Shown: positions 9,276 to 19,401, counted from the first letter of the stretch. The stretch is 64,000 nt of DNA from Labrenzia sp. THAF82 (GCF_009363435.1 NZ_CP045354.1:2570501-2634500); one strand, 5' to 3'. The notes: generated from the sequence alone by a model not told the origin. Made by a program: numbers and translations.

Positions 9276-10346
9276 TTAGTTGGCAGCGCGTTGCAATTGC
9301 GGTGCGGCCTGGGTCTGACGCGGACTTTTGAGCTCCGCCTTGTATCGCATGACCAGTTCAGGGATAGATCGGCTGCTACGGTCCAGCCAGCCACATCTTG
9401 CTTTCAGGAAATCGCGATAGGTTTTGTCGTCGATGCCTGTCTGCAACATCAGCCTTAGAATTGCGCCGTCTGCGTCCGACTTCAGAGTGTCGGCCACAAC
9501 ATCATCTGCCAGATTGATCTTGCGGCTGATCAGCCAGATTGCAGCATCCATGCGGTCCTGTTCAAACAAGGTTCGCAGGATTGCATCAAAGGACAGCTCG
9601 CCGTTGGCTATCTGGATGCTGGCCTCATGCCTGGAATAGAGAAGCCCATCCAGTTCAATGTCACCTTCGCGTTCCGGATCGTCGATCCTGGACGCCAGTC
9701 TTTTCAGCTCGCCTGACTCCAGCGCCTTTTTGAGAGGCGCAGGGATGAGCGGGCAGTTGGTTTCCAGAATATGCATCTGGGTTTCCAGAAACTCTTCATC
9801 CTTGATCGCGCGCTTTGCGATGCCTGCAAGGATTTCCGCCTCTGTATTGGCGAAAATGAGCAGCGCCAGTGTTCCGCGTACGGAGAAGGGGGCATCCAGA
9901 TTTTCAAGGAGCGCATTGACCACATTGCGGCTGCTACGAGCAATCAATGTGTCGGTGATCTCTTCGCTGAGATCCTGACGTCGTGCAACGGACAGCCGTT
10001 TGTTGTTTCCGCCGGCTTTCGCGATCTGCATCAACTCTCCCTGACTGATCATGGGCGAGCATTCAATGACGGGCTCAGAAAGCTCGTAGTCTTCTTTTGC
10101 CAGACGGTCAGCGAGATCTGGAATGATGCGATCTGTTTTGGCAAGCCGAACGACAAGTTCGTATCGTGCCGAGCGGTCAAGTTGTTCAAAGACGGACAGG
10201 ACGATCCGGGAAAACAGTTCACGCTCCGTTTCCGAGGGGTCGTGATCCTCAGAGCGGGCATATTCGCCAACGAGCGTTCTGATGAGCCTTGACCTTGCTT
10301 CCGGCTCTCGTATCCGGGCAAGTTGCTCAAGTTGTTCCTGTATCAC
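9276..10346 (-). CDS. DUF2336 domain-containing protein
   Basis: The 356-residue soluble, all-helical product resembles DUF2336, an alphaproteobacterial family of HEAT-like repeats. Characteristic segments are TERELFSRIVLSVFEQLDRSARYELVVRLA (given here by its ends, residues about 40-69), DYELSEPVIECSP and a C-terminal RCGWLDRSSRSIPELVMRYK. There is no signal peptide or membrane helix. It starts with GTG preceded by GGAAG. It sits alone on the minus strand between the large TPR gene and fliP, inside the flagellar cluster, which suggests a regulatory or assembly role. No specific function can be read from the sequence. Confidence 0.8.
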   Translation of the reverse strand: MIQEQLEQLARIREPEARSRLIRTLVGEYARSEDHDPSETERELFSRIVLSVFEQLDRSARYELVVRLAKTDRIIPDLADRLAKEDYELSEPVIECSPMISQGELMQIAKAGGNNKRLSVARRQDLSEEITDTLIARSSRNVVNALLENLDAPFSVRGTLALLIFANTEAEILAGIAKRAIKDEEFLETQMHILETNCPLIPAPLKKALESGELKRLASRIDDPEREGDIELDGLLYSRHEASIQIANGELSFDAILRTLFEQDRMDAAIWLISRKINLADDVVADTLKSDADGAILRLMLQTGIDDKTYRDFLKARCGWLDRSSRSIPELVMRYKAELKSPRQTQAAPQLQRAAN

Positions 10347-10485
10347 CGATCTTCCAATAGATTACACGGGCGGAACAGCCCGAAGATTAAGAATAATAGT
10401 TACATTACTATGTTAATTTTCTTCTACTTTTAAAGTTAGCCGTCTGTGCCTGGATTTACGAAATTCAGGCACTCCATTGAAGACG

Positions 10486-11253
10486 CTAACCGCCCCCGAA
10501 ACTCTTCACCAAAGAGCCGGCAACCAGGTTCCAGCCATCAACCAGAACAAAGAAAATCAGCTTGAAGGGTAGCGAGATAACAACCGGAGGCAACATCATC
10601 ATACCCATGGACATGAGCACTGAAGCGATTACGAGATCGATGATGAGAAAGGGAAGATAAAGCAGGAAGCCGATTTCGAAAGCCCTGCGCAACTCCGAGA
10701 TCATGAAAGCAGGAATGAGCGTTGCCATCGCAAGATCATCCGGGCTTTCGGGTGCATCGCGCCCGGAGAGTTCCTGAAACAGGGCAAGGTCCTTTTCGCG
10801 GACCTGTGACAGCATGAAATCCCGGAAAGGTTCCGACGCGCGTTCATATGCCTGGTCAAACTCAATGTCGCCATCGATCATGGGCTGAACGCCGGCCTCA
10901 TAGGCAGCCTGCAATGTTGGCATCATGATGAACGCGGACAGAAACAGCGCCAGACTGACCATCACCATGTTGGGAGGCGCAGTCTGCAGACCAATTGCCG
11001 ACCGCAGCAGCGACAGAACAACGACAATTCGGGTAAAGCTTGTGACCATTACGAGAATGGATGGTGCGAGCGACAGTATGGTCAGCAGTATGACCAGCTG
11101 AACGGCGCGTTCCGTCAGTGTCGCGTCTTCGCCGAAACCGACGGAAATTTCTTGTGCGGCTGCGGGAAATGCAAAGACGGTCAAAAATACGGCCGTCAGC
11201 ATTGCAACCAAAGACCACCGGTTCCACCGCATCGTGCGACTGAGTCCTGACAT
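10486..11253 (-). CDS. fliP: Flagellar type III export protein FliP
   Basis: FliP forms the core of the export gate with FliQ and FliR. The 255-residue product has a cleavable-type signal sequence (about residues 12-34), then the hallmark segments [34 protein letters not shown] and [20 protein letters not shown]. Its C-terminus is [16 protein letters not shown] chose the ATG at 11253; a TTG one codon upstream (11256) is also possible. The ATG shares one base with the fliO stop (TGATG), so the genes are translationally coupled. Confidence 0.95.
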   Translation of the reverse strand: MSGLSRTMRWNRWSLVAMLTAVFLTVFAFPAAAQEISVGFGEDATLTERAVQLVILLTILSLAPSILVMVTSFTRIVVVLSLLRSAIGLQTAPPNMVMVSLALFLSAFIMMPTLQAAYEAGVQPMIDGDIEFDQAYERASEPFRDFMLSQVREKDLALFQELSGRDAPESPDDLAMATLIPAFMISELRRAFEIGFLLYLPFLIIDLVIASVLMSMGMMMLPPVVISLPFKLIFFVLVDGWNLVAGSLVKSFGGG

Positions 11254-12812
11254 CAATTCGGCTGTCCGCCCAGTTCATCGAGAATTTTAGCCATCTCGTC
11301 TTCGATCGGGTTTTTGTCGCCAAGTCCTTGCGTGGGTTTTGGTGCCGGCCTAACAGGCGCGACGGCAGGGCCGGTCGCCGGCTCTTTTGGTTCCTTGATT
11401 GCCCGCAGCGTGTCCAGGCTCTGGGACTGTTCCTGAACCTGGTCGTCACTCTTTGCCTCAACGACCGGTTCAATCAGGTCATCCATTTCCAGTTTGATGT
11501 CATGCGTCTGTGCCGCTTCACCGGGGGTTTCAACAGGTGGCACGTCTGTCGAAAGCTCATTATCCGATGCTTGCGCAGTCACCGTCTCAGACGCATCGGT
11601 CTTCTCAGCGGATTCCTGATCATTGTTTTGAACTTCATGCGATGACATCTCATCAGCTGCTTCGGTGTTGTTCTCAACAAGCTCTGCGAGGAGTGCCGTT
11701 TCCGTGACCTGGCTGCCGTCATCGGTCGACACAGAAACTTCAGGTGTATCTTCTGAACTCTGTTCGATTACGGTGATCGAAGGAGCAGTGTTTCCCGGTT
11801 CATCTAATTTGACTTCGATTTCGGGCATCTCCGACGCTTCGTTTGTTACGTCGGTCTTTACTTGCGGCTCTACCGGTTTGACCAACGCTGTTTTTGCTCG
11901 TGCAGCCGGACCAGATGCAGGCGGTGTAATCGACTGGGTGCCGTAGGATGGCCTGTCCTTTGGCGAAAACGGGCGCGCCAGTGTCTTGAAAGTTGTCGGG
12001 GTCTTTCCGGCGGAAGGTGCGGCTTGTTTCGAGGTCTCAGGTTTAACTTCTGGCGCTTGAGTGGGGGCTGCCGGAGCCGTTGGTTCCGTCGCTGCTGCTT
12101 CGCTTCCAGGGGGCTGCGACCGGGAAAAACCGTTTTGCGTCGCCGCCTTGAGCAGGTCGGCCGCGCGGTTCTGGCCTGATACGGTTTCTGATCTGGGTGC
12201 TGGGTTAGGCGCAGAAGGGTTTCGTTGAGCCGAAAGCGATGGCGTTGGCGACGCGGTCGTCGTCTTGCTTTCCAAGGATGCTGCTGGGGCCTTGCCTTCA
12301 TTGACGCTGGCCGGTTTGGATATCGGAGGCGAGACTGCCGGTGTTGGAAGAGGGGCTCGCGCCTGAGGCGGTGCTGCAGGAACCGGCTCCATGTCAGGCA
12401 TCAGTTCGTCGGGTCTTGCCGGTATGTCTGGCCCCGGTGCGCTTGGTCCCTTGACCTGACCGTTTCCGCCATGGGCAGGATATCCGGCGGATCGGCCGCT
12501 CGGAAGCGGACTGTTGCGGACGATATTCTGTTCTACTACGACATCGCTTGGACCACCGACCAATATCAGGTGTTCGATATTGTCTCTGCGGATGAGGATC
12601 AAGCGACGGCGTGCATCGACGCTTGCGCTGTCCATGACCGCGATCCGAGGTTGCCTGCTCCGGTTCTGTGGGGCTCGTGCACCCATCAGTCGTTTCAAGA
12701 TGAAAATAAAGAGACTGAACAGCAGCAAAACGACTGCGAGAGCGAGCACGACGGCAATTGCCTGCGTAACGCCTCCGCTCACGTTGAAAGTCGATTCAAT
12801 CCAATTGTACAT
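11253..12812 (-). CDS. fliO: FliO-type flagellar export protein with a 400-residue disordered tail
   Basis: FliO is a small membrane protein that helps assemble the FliP ring. The first 100 residues are FliO: a membrane helix at about 15-42 ([20 protein letters not shown]), RLMGARAP, then a beta-rich cytoplasmic segment ([33 protein letters not shown], described by its ends). The remaining 400 residues are low-complexity, rich in Pro, Ala, Glu and Thr, with an acidic C-terminal part. Total length of 519 residues compares with about 100-140 for classical FliO. The ATG follows GAGGGT. It heads a fliO-fliP unit divergent from flgB. Confidence 0.88.
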   Translation of the reverse strand: MYNWIESTFNVSGGVTQAIAVVLALAVVLLLFSLFIFILKRLMGARAPQNRSRQPRIAVMDSASVDARRRLILIRRDNIEHLILVGGPSDVVVEQNIVRNSPLPSGRSAGYPAHGGNGQVKGPSAPGPDIPARPDELMPDMEPVPAAPPQARAPLPTPAVSPPISKPASVNEGKAPAASLESKTTTASPTPSLSAQRNPSAPNPAPRSETVSGQNRAADLLKAATQNGFSRSQPPGSEAAATEPTAPAAPTQAPEVKPETSKQAAPSAGKTPTTFKTLARPFSPKDRPSYGTQSITPPASGPAARAKTALVKPVEPQVKTDVTNEASEMPEIEVKLDEPGNTAPSITVIEQSSEDTPEVSVSTDDGSQVTETALLAELVENNTEAADEMSSHEVQNNDQESAEKTDASETVTAQASDNELSTDVPPVETPGEAAQTHDIKLEMDDLIEPVVEAKSDDQVQEQSQSLDTLRAIKEPKEPATGPAVAPVRPAPKPTQGLGDKNPIEDEMAKILDELGGQPN

Positions 12813-13061
12813 TTTACCCTCGTGCCGCCCCGCCAGCGGGATGATTGCGATTTCCGGATAGTTGGTGTTGCTGTCTCAATTGAGGAAAATTGGTTCTTAT
12901 CCCCAGTAATTCAGTTTCCGGCATTCGGACTTGGCCGTCGCATCAAGTCACTTAGTTTTCTAAGGTTTCGAGTGACCGGTTGTTCGTGTTTGCCACCTGC
13001 AATTCCTCGTATCCGGTTGCTGATCTCTCGCGAATCTCCCTAGGAATCAAAGTTAACAGAA

Positions 13062-13080
13062 GCAGGCAATTTTTGCCTGC
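13062..13080. promoter_or_regulatory. Palindrome with GGCAA-N3-TTGCC core, fliO side
   Basis: Perfect 8-bp arms (GCAGGCAA and TTGCCTGC) around TTT, with a matching A/T pair just outside. It has the same core as the sites at 1640 and 13196. It could be an operator or, if transcribed, a short hairpin. The recurrence with identical spacing favours a protein site. Confidence 0.5.
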
Positions 13081-13170
13081 TGGAGGCGGCTTTGATTTCG
13101 CGAAATGCAAAGGAAATTGAGCTCTTCCACTGGTTTTTGAAGGGTTTCAGGCTGTCGGGGTAAGGGTCTG

Positions 13171-13186
13171 TTAACTTTTCATTAAC
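13171..13186 (+). promoter_or_regulatory. CtrA box before flgB
   Basis: TTAA-CTTTTCA-TTAAC is an exact match to the alphaproteobacterial CtrA consensus TTAA-N7-TTAAC. It lies about 50 bp upstream of the flgB start codon, where CtrA usually overlaps the -35 region. The downstream kinase gene cckA controls CtrA phosphorylation, so the cluster may encode part of its own control circuit. Confidence 0.7.
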
Positions 13187-13195
13187 CAATTGAAA

Positions 13196-13208
13196 GGCAA
13201 TCATTGCC
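13196..13208. promoter_or_regulatory. Palindrome GGCAA-N3-TTGCC between the CtrA box and flgB
   Basis: GGCAA-TCA-TTGCC, extended by one A/T pair on each side. It has the same arms and spacing as at 1640 and 13065. Its place just downstream of the CtrA box, near the expected transcription start, would suit a repressor or a leader-RNA element. Confidence 0.5.
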
Positions 13209-13234
13209 TACTTGGTTAACGATTGGTGAATGCC

Positions 13235-13639
13235 ATGACGATGACGGATCTGCCGCTGTTTCAGGCGATCAAATCAAAGATGCGATGGCACCAGACCCGA
13301 CAGGGAGTTCTGGCGGAAAACATCGCGAATGCGGATACGCCTGGTTTTGGTGCCAGTGACGTCAAAGCCTTCTCGTTTTCGGATCACATCGGCCGAGAGA
13401 CATTCGGGCTGGCGACCTCAACGACGAAAGTCGGGCACATATCGACAAGTATATCCGGGGTCGGGTCCGCCAAAATCGTGAAAGACGACGGTTTTGAAGT
13501 CACTCCGAGCGGCAACAACGTCAATCTGGAAGAGCAAATGATGAAGCTCACTGAAAACCAGATGGACTACCAGGCGGCGACAACGCTCTACACCAAGAGC
13601 CTCGGTCTGATCCGTACCGCGCTGTCGAAAAGCGTTTGA
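13235..13639 (+). CDS. flgB: Flagellar proximal rod protein FlgB
   Basis: FlgB is a proximal rod subunit. The N-terminal part contains QTRQGVLAENIANADTPGFG, the rod-protein signature, and the C-terminus (YQAATTLYTKSLGLIRTALS) is typical of FlgB. The start is uncertain. ATG at 13235 gives 134 residues and ATG at 13241 gives 132; in-frame TTG 13223 and GTG 13226 lie further upstream, and none has a strong ribosome site. It is the first gene of flgB-flgC-fliE-fliQ-fliR-flhB, which are separated by short gaps and likely form one operon. Confidence 0.95.
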   Translation: MTMTDLPLFQAIKSKMRWHQTRQGVLAENIANADTPGFGASDVKAFSFSDHIGRETFGLATSTTKVGHISTSISGVGSAKIVKDDGFEVTPSGNNVNLEEQMMKLTENQMDYQAATTLYTKSLGLIRTALSKSV

Positions 13640-13656
13640 ACTAGAGGACCGTTGAG

Positions 13657-14067
13657 ATGGACCTGATCAAATCCCTGTTCGTTTCCGCCAGCGGGCTTAA
13701 AGCCCAAAGCGGACGCATGCGGATCATTTCGGAAAATATTGCCAACGCAAATTCCACTGCGCGAACGCCGGATGAAGAGCCTTACCGGCGCAAGGTTCCG
13801 ACCTTCAAAAGCCAGTTCGACAAGGAACTGGGGGCAAAAACTGTTGAGCTTGGCAAGGTGGAGGAGGATACGTCTGACTTCAGATCGACCTTCATGCCAG
13901 GGCACCCGGCAGCTGACCAGAACGGGTATGTGCTCCAGCCGAACGTAAACACATTGATCGAGACGACCGATATGCGCGAGGCACAACGGTCCTACGAGGC
14001 CAACCTCAACGTGATCGACACCACCCGCAAAATGCTGCAACGGACCATCGATATTCTGAAAGCCTAA
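13657..14067 (+). CDS. flgC: Flagellar proximal rod protein FlgC
   Basis: The 136-residue product has the FlgC N-terminus (SLFVSASGLKAQSGRMRIISENIANANSTA by its ends, residues 5-34) and the C-terminal rod helix (MREAQRSYEANLNVIDTTRKM). FlgC assembles with FlgB, FlgF and FliE into the proximal rod. The ATG follows AGAGGA with good spacing, 17 bp after flgB. Confidence 0.96.
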   Translation: MDLIKSLFVSASGLKAQSGRMRIISENIANANSTARTPDEEPYRRKVPTFKSQFDKELGAKTVELGKVEEDTSDFRSTFMPGHPAADQNGYVLQPNVNTLIETTDMREAQRSYEANLNVIDTTRKMLQRTIDILKA

Positions 14068-14104
14068 CGGTTTCAGGGGCTGACAAGGGGAAGGGACCCG
14101 TCAC

Positions 14105-14422
14105 ATGTCTACCGCGTCAATTGCCAACAACGCCTATCAGATGGCTGCTAAGCTGCAGCAGCAGGCACGCGCAGTCGAGGACACGGCGCCTCAGCAGACC
14201 GACATGGTCGATTTCGGCCAGATGGTGAAAGAGGCGGTTGATACCGTCGTTGACAAGGGGCAGGCAGCCGACAGTCAGGCGCTCAACATGATTGAGGGCA
14301 AGGCTGATGTGGTCGATGTGGTGACGGCTGTTGCCGAAACCGAAGTTGCCCTGGAAACAATGGTCGCCGTTCGTGATCGTGTCATTTCAGCCTACGAAGA
14401 AATCATGAGGATGCCGATCTGA
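14105..14422 (+). CDS. fliE: Flagellar hook-basal body complex protein FliE
   Basis: FliE joins the MS ring and export gate to the rod. The 105-residue product has the conserved DFGQMVKEAVDTV segment and the C-terminal pattern VVTAVAETEVALETMVAVRD followed by AYEEIMRMPI, the FliE signature. A purine-rich AAGGGGAAGGGA lies upstream of the ATG. Order and spacing place it in the flgB-flhB operon. Confidence 0.95.
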   Translation: MSTASIANNAYQMAAKLQQQARAVEDTAPQQTDMVDFGQMVKEAVDTVVDKGQAADSQALNMIEGKADVVDVVTAVAETEVALETMVAVRDRVISAYEEIMRMPI

Positions 14423-14446
14423 CCGAATTTTCGCAAAGGATGCGCC

Positions 14447-14713
14447 ATGACCGGAGGTGAAGTTCTCGATATTGCCCGGGAAGGTGTGTGGACGATGATT
14501 CTGGTGGCAGCCCCGGCCATGGTCATTGGGCTGCTTGTCGGTGTGGTGATCGCGCTTTTCCAGGCTCTCACTCAGATCCAGGAAATGACCTTGGTGTTCG
14601 TTCCAAAGATCCTGGCGATTTTTGTAACGATCCTTGTCACCTTGCCTTTTATGAGCCAGTTGCTTCAAGCCTTCATGAGCCGCGTCACCGAGATGATCCT
14701 GAACACCGGCTAG
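14447..14713 (+). CDS. fliQ: Flagellar type III export protein FliQ
   Basis: The 88-residue product has two membrane helices (about residues 16-38 and 52-74). It carries the FliQ-typical GLLVGVVIALFQALTQIQEM and LVFVPKILAIF. FliQ is part of the FliPQR export gate. The start is preceded by AAAGGA, 24 bp after fliE. Confidence 0.96.
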   Translation: MTGGEVLDIAREGVWTMILVAAPAMVIGLLVGVVIALFQALTQIQEMTLVFVPKILAIFVTILVTLPFMSQLLQAFMSRVTEMILNTG

Positions 14714-14726
14714 GACACCAGGGTCA

Positions 14727-15500
14727 ATGACGATACAGCTTGATTTTCTACCCGACATGGCCGCCGCATTCATGCTTATGTTTGCGCGACTCGGGACGAT
14801 GGTCATGCTGCTTCCCGCGCTTGGGGAGACGACAATACCAACACGCTTTCGTCTGACGATCGCTCTGGCGCTCACCATGGTCCTTTATCCGATAGGAGCC
14901 CCGCTCTATCCGGCCAACCTGACGGCGAATGCCCCGCAATTGCTGACGCTTCTTGGCGGTGAGCTCGCGATCGGGTTCGGCATCGGCCTTTGTGCCAAAC
15001 TGATTACGTCGGCGCTTCAGACCGCAGGTGTCATCATCGCCAACCAGTCAGGGCTGGCCTTCGCCCTTGGGTCCGATCTTGCCAATGATGGGCAGCAAGG
15101 TGCGCTTTATGGAAACTTCATGTCGCTGCTCGGCATCACAATGGTGTTCGTGACCGACACCCACTATCTGGTGATCGCGGCCCTTCATGACAGTTTTTCC
15201 GTCTTTCCGCCTGGAATTGCGCCGCCTGTTGGCGACTTTGCAGCAAATGCCACGGAAACCGTGGCGCATGTCTTTTCCATTGCCGCACGGATGAGTGCGC
15301 CGTTTCTGGTTGTGGGTCTGGTGTTTTATTTCGGCCTCGGACTTTTGAACAAGCTGATGCCGCAAATGCAGATCTTCTTTATCGCCATGCCCGTGAATAT
15401 CGCGATTGGCATGTTTCTTCTCATGGCGCTGATTGCGACGCTGATGATGTTCTATCTGGAGCATTTTCAGGAATCGCTCGGCAAGTTCATCGTGGGGTAG
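14727..15500 (+). CDS. fliR: Flagellar type III export protein FliR
   Basis: The 257-residue polytopic protein carries FliR hallmarks: MLMFARLGTMVMLLPALGE near the N-terminus, GELAIGFGIGLCAKLITSAL, and a C-terminal LNKLMPQMQIFFIAMPVNI. FliR completes the FliPQR gate and contacts FlhB, whose gene follows 9 bp downstream. The ATG is 13 bp after fliQ. Confidence 0.96.
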   Translation: MTIQLDFLPDMAAAFMLMFARLGTMVMLLPALGETTIPTRFRLTIALALTMVLYPIGAPLYPANLTANAPQLLTLLGGELAIGFGIGLCAKLITSALQTAGVIIANQSGLAFALGSDLANDGQQGALYGNFMSLLGITMVFVTDTHYLVIAALHDSFSVFPPGIAPPVGDFAANATETVAHVFSIAARMSAPFLVVGLVFYFGLGLLNKLMPQMQIFFIAMPVNIAIGMFLLMALIATLMMFYLEHFQESLGKFIVG

Positions 15501-15509
15501 TGCCTTCAG

Positions 15510-16589
15510 ATGGCTGACAATACCGACGACTCGGAGAAAACTGAGGACCCCACGCAAAAGCGCTTGAGGGATGCGCATCAAAAGGGGGACGTACCGAAAT
15601 CGCAGGAAGTAAGCACCTGGTTCACGCTGGCCGGGGCGACGCTGATGATTGCGATATTTGCACCGGGAACCGCAGTTTCGCTCGGAGAATTGCTCAAAGG
15701 TTACATCGAACACGCTCACCAGATTCCTATGGACGGGTACGCGCTGAAGGTCCTTTGGCGGGACACCGGACAGTCGGTTGCCTTGATTGTCGGTTTGCCT
15801 CTGATTGCGCTCGTTCTGATGGCTGTTGCCGGAAATCTGGTGCAGCACCAGCCCTTGTTCACGGTGGAGACCATCAAGCCGAAACTGTCGAAAATCTCGC
15901 CAATTTCCGGATTTAAACGCCTGTTTTCGCTGGACAGCCTTGTGAACTTCGCCAAGGGCATGGCGAAGATCTGCCTTGTCGGGGCGATCATGGTGGTGGT
16001 GTTATGGCCGCACCGGGATGAGGCGGACATCATCATATTTGCTGAAACGTCCATCATCTTGCCCGAGGTGAGGGTGCTGGTCTTGCAGCTGCTGGCTGCG
16101 ATTCTTGCCCTGATGACAGTCGTTGCTGCGGCCGATTTTGCGTACCAGAAGAACAAATGGTTCAACAAACAGAAGATGTCGCTGCGCGAGGTCAAGGAAG
16201 AGTTCAAGCAGACGGAAGGTGACCCGCAGGTCAAAGGCAAGATCCGTCAGCTGCGCATGGAGCGCTCGCGCAAACGCATGATGGCTGCGGTTCCGCAGGC
16301 CACAGTCGTGGTCACGAACCCGACCCACTTTGCCGTTGCGCTCAAATATGAAGATGGTATGGGCGCGCCGCTTTGTCTGGCCAAAGGCACGGATGCAGTT
16401 GCACTCAAGATGCGGGAAATTGCCAAGGAGAACGAGGTTCCGGTGGTTGAGAACCCACCTCTGGCCAGGGCGCTTTACGCGACTGTGGACATCGATCAGG
16501 AAGTGCCTGAGGAACACTACAAGGCCGTGGCGGAAGTCATCGGCTTCGTTTTCCGCATGCGCAAACGTGCGTCTTGGCGCGCAAATTAA
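15510..16589 (+). CDS. flhB: Flagellar export switch protein FlhB
   Basis: FlhB switches export specificity from rod/hook to filament substrates after autocleavage. The 359-residue product begins DDSEKTEDPTQKRLRDA, the family signature, has four membrane helices, and then a cytoplasmic domain containing the autocleavage motif NPTH (around residue 270, TNPTHFAVALKY). GTDAVALKMREIA and NPPLARALY are also conserved. All key residues are present. It is the last flagellar gene of this operon, 150 bp before cckA. Confidence 0.97.
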   Translation: MADNTDDSEKTEDPTQKRLRDAHQKGDVPKSQEVSTWFTLAGATLMIAIFAPGTAVSLGELLKGYIEHAHQIPMDGYALKVLWRDTGQSVALIVGLPLIALVLMAVAGNLVQHQPLFTVETIKPKLSKISPISGFKRLFSLDSLVNFAKGMAKICLVGAIMVVVLWPHRDEADIIIFAETSIILPEVRVLVLQLLAAILALMTVVAAADFAYQKNKWFNKQKMSLREVKEEFKQTEGDPQVKGKIRQLRMERSRKRMMAAVPQATVVVTNPTHFAVALKYEDGMGAPLCLAKGTDAVALKMREIAKENEVPVVENPPLARALYATVDIDQEVPEEHYKAVAEVIGFVFRMRKRASWRAN

Positions 16590-16739
16590 GCCTTCGTTTG
16601 AAGATCATCTGTCAAAGAGTGCGCAAACAGGTGAATTTCAACAGGTACAGGCTTCATATCAGTTGAAATTAGCTAGTAAGCACAGAATGCTTAAGCGCGG
16701 CCCTTTTTAGAAGCGAATCGGGCCTGGGAGACACAATGG

Positions 16740-19292
16740 ATGAGTGACATGGACGGAGCGCCAAGCGGGCCCATGATCAGCCGGCCCGAGCGATCCGGGA
16801 ATATCGGCCTGCTTATAGGGCTGGCCCTTTTGCTCGTCGGAGCGGCGGCAGCCTTTGCGGTCATGGACCGTGAAGTGGCGCAGCCGTTCATCCTCGCACT
16901 GCTTGGTATTCTTGCTGTTGTCGGTGTCTTCTGCCTCTTTGCAGGGGCTATCGGCTTTCTGCGCCTATCCGCGCGGCCCGGCGAATCCAATCCACTTGCG
17001 TCTGCCTTTGTCGATACGCTTGAAGACGGGGCCTTGATCACGGATGTCGAGGGCCGGCTCGTTTATGCCAACAAGTCCTATGCGGATCTGACCGGTGCGG
17101 AGACGTCCGCCGATATCAAGGTCGTGGAGCGTGTTTTCTCCTCCGACCCGGATGCAGCCGATGCGATTTTCCGTCTGTCGCAGGCCATGCGTGATGAGCG
17201 CAAAGCCCAAGAAGAGATCCGCATGCCGTTTCCTCTCGGCCGTGCTGAGGGAACAGCCCGCTGGTACAGGGTTTCGATACGTCCGTTGCAGGTTTCCAAG
17301 GATCGTGGCGGTGGCAAGCCGATGGCGGTCTGGCAGATTGCCGACATCACGCGAGACAGGGCAGAGCAGGAAAACTCCTTCCAGGAACTTCAACGGGTAA
17401 TCAATTTTCTGGACCATGCACCGGCAGGGTTCTTTTCTTGCGATGCCAACGGTCGCATCGTCTACCTGAATGCGACACTGGCCGATTGGCTCGGCTATGA
17501 TCTTGCCCAGTTCGATGCCGGCGATCTGGACCTGTCTAGCATCGTGCGCGGAGACGGTACCGAACTGATCCGTTCCATCAAGGGGCAGGCGGGTGAGGTC
17601 AAGAGTGAAACCTTTGACCTCGACTTCGTGACCCGAAACGGACGCGGGCTGCCGGTTCGCTTGCTGCACCGGGTCCCGTTCGGTGAGAATGGACAGCCCG
17701 GCGACAGCCGTACGCTGGTGCTCAATCGTTCGCGCGGAGAGGAAGTCTCCGAGGCACTGCGAGCGGCTGAAGTGAGGTTTGCAAGGTTCTTCAACAACAC
17801 GCCGATGGCGATTGCCTCGCTCGACAAGGAAGGCCGTGTACTGCGCACCAACGCTCCCTTCCTCAAGCTGTTCGGTGCAGTCGATACAGGAGACGAAGCT
17901 CCCAAGCTGGAAGCCTACGTTGCCGACAGTGGCCGGGAAGACCTTTCCAAAGCCCTGTCCGCTGCAGCCCATGGGATTGGTGAAATAGCACCCGTCGATA
18001 TTGCGCTTGTCGAAGGCAATGACCCTCGCTCGGCAACCTTTTATGTTTCGGCCGTCCAGGAAGGTGAAGGGGACGGCGAAGCGGCGATTATCTATGCGCT
18101 CGAAACGACGCAACAACGTGCGCTGGAAGCTCAGTTCGCCCAGAGCCAGAAGATGCAGGCGATTGGCCAGTTGGCAGGTGGTGTCGCCCACGATTTCAAC
18201 AACGTTCTGACCGCCATAATCGGGTTCTCCGATCTTCTGCTGGCCAGCCACAGGCCAACCGATCCGTCCTTCCAGGACATCATGAACATCAAGCAGAATG
18301 CCAACAGAGCTGCCGGCCTGGTTCGTCAGCTCCTGGCCTTCTCCCGGCGTCAAACGCTGAGGCCCCAGCAACTTGAACTCAACGACGTTCTGGCGGATCT
18401 GTCGATCCTGCTCGATCGCCTTCTTGGCGAGAAGGTTGAGTTGAAGGTGATCCACGGCCGCGACCTGTGGCCGGTTATGGCTGACCTGAACCAGCTGGAA
18501 CAGGTGATTGTCAATCTGGCCGTGAATGCCGGTGACGCAATGGCCGACGGTGGCCGCCTGACCATCCGCACTCGCAACGTGGAAGAGGCGGAAAGTACTC
18601 AGTTCGAGAACACGCGCGGTATGCCCCCTGGCGAATATACGCTGGTTGAAGTGGATGACACCGGACACGGCATGCCGCCCGATGTCATGGAAAAGATCTT
18701 CGATCCGTTCTTTTCCACCAAGGAAGTCGGCAAGGGTACCGGGCTCGGTCTTTCAACGGTTTACGGTATCGTCAAACAGACCGGTGGCTTTATCTTCTGC
18801 ACTTCCGAAGTGGATGCCGGAACAACGTTCCGCCTGTTCCTGCCGCGCCACATTCCGCAGGTCGTGGAAGAGAAAAAGCCGGAACCGAAGGAAAGCGAGC
18901 CGGAAAAGGTCGCAGACCTCACTGGATCCGCGTCCATTCTGCTGGTTGAAGATGAGGAAGCGGTCCGAGCCTTCGGCGCACGGGCGCTGGCGTCGCGCGG
19001 GTATACTGTCTACGAAGCCGGGTCGGGCAATGAAGCGCTCGAGGTCATGGAAGAGACGGACGGTGAGATCGATCTTGTGGTCTCTGATGTCGTCATGCCG
19101 GAAATGGACGGGCCAACACTTCTCGTGGAATTGCGCAAGACCCGGCCGGATCTGAAGATCATTTTTGTCTCCGGCTATGCTGAAGATGCGTTTGAAGAAA
19201 ACCTGCCGCCAGGTGAAAAGTTCTTCTTCCTGCCAAAACCGTTCACGCTCAAGCAGCTTGCAACCACCGTGAAGGATGTCCTGAACGGTTAG
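16740..19292 (+). CDS. cckA: Cell-cycle hybrid histidine kinase CckA
   Basis: CckA feeds phosphate through ChpT to CtrA and CpdR. The 850-residue product has two N-terminal membrane helices (about 23-43 and 50-72) and several PAS-like segments (about 85-450). The HisKA domain has the phosphoacceptor motif [20 protein letters not shown] (His about 484). It also has a HATPase_c domain ([36 protein letters not shown]) and a C-terminal receiver domain with the Asp in [12 protein letters not shown] (about 782) and Lys in FLPKPF. The HDFNN motif and gene order after fliQ-fliR-flhB match Caulobacter cckA. It has its own 150-bp upstream region. Confidence 0.95.
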   Translation: MSDMDGAPSGPMISRPERSGNIGLLIGLALLLVGAAAAFAVMDREVAQPFILALLGILAVVGVFCLFAGAIGFLRLSARPGESNPLASAFVDTLEDGALITDVEGRLVYANKSYADLTGAETSADIKVVERVFSSDPDAADAIFRLSQAMRDERKAQEEIRMPFPLGRAEGTARWYRVSIRPLQVSKDRGGGKPMAVWQIADITRDRAEQENSFQELQRVINFLDHAPAGFFSCDANGRIVYLNATLADWLGYDLAQFDAGDLDLSSIVRGDGTELIRSIKGQAGEVKSETFDLDFVTRNGRGLPVRLLHRVPFGENGQPGDSRTLVLNRSRGEEVSEALRAAEVRFARFFNNTPMAIASLDKEGRVLRTNAPFLKLFGAVDTGDEAPKLEAYVADSGREDLSKALSAAAHGIGEIAPVDIALVEGNDPRSATFYVSAVQEGEGDGEAAIIYALETTQQRALEAQFAQSQKMQAIGQLAGGVAHDFNNVLTAIIGFSDLLLASHRPTDPSFQDIMNIKQNANRAAGLVRQLLAFSRRQTLRPQQLELNDVLADLSILLDRLLGEKVELKVIHGRDLWPVMADLNQLEQVIVNLAVNAGDAMADGGRLTIRTRNVEEAESTQFENTRGMPPGEYTLVEVDDTGHGMPPDVMEKIFDPFFSTKEVGKGTGLGLSTVYGIVKQTGGFIFCTSEVDAGTTFRLFLPRHIPQVVEEKKPEPKESEPEKVADLTGSASILLVEDEEAVRAFGARALASRGYTVYEAGSGNEALEVMEETDGEIDLVVSDVVMPEMDGPTLLVELRKTRPDLKIIFVSGYAEDAFEENLPPGEKFFFLPKPFTLKQLATTVKDVLNG

Positions 19293-19401
19293 CGGGCACA
19301 CGTCCAGAGAAACAATGATCCGTTGCGAATAGGCTTGCTCCGCGTTGCCGCAACATGCAAATCTTGTCGCCTACAATTCAGCTTTGGGAGTGGCAAGCGC
19401 A

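Larger units (their letters stand above)
12813..13234. promoter_or_regulatory. Divergent fliO / flgB promoter region (422 bp)
   Basis: No gene is seen in this stretch. It contains two copies of the GGCAA-N3-TTGCC palindrome (13065-13077 and 13196-13208), a perfect CtrA-type box (13171-13186) and an isolated TTAAC half-site at 13053. It separates leftward fliO-fliP from rightward flgB-flgC-fliE-fliQ-fliR-flhB. Confidence 0.7.

Noticed and set aside
16965..18668. Long open frame of 567 codons on the minus strand inside cckA
   Set aside because: It is entirely antisense to a well-supported kinase gene; composition and lack of any recognisable motif fit a frame shadow in GC-rich DNA.
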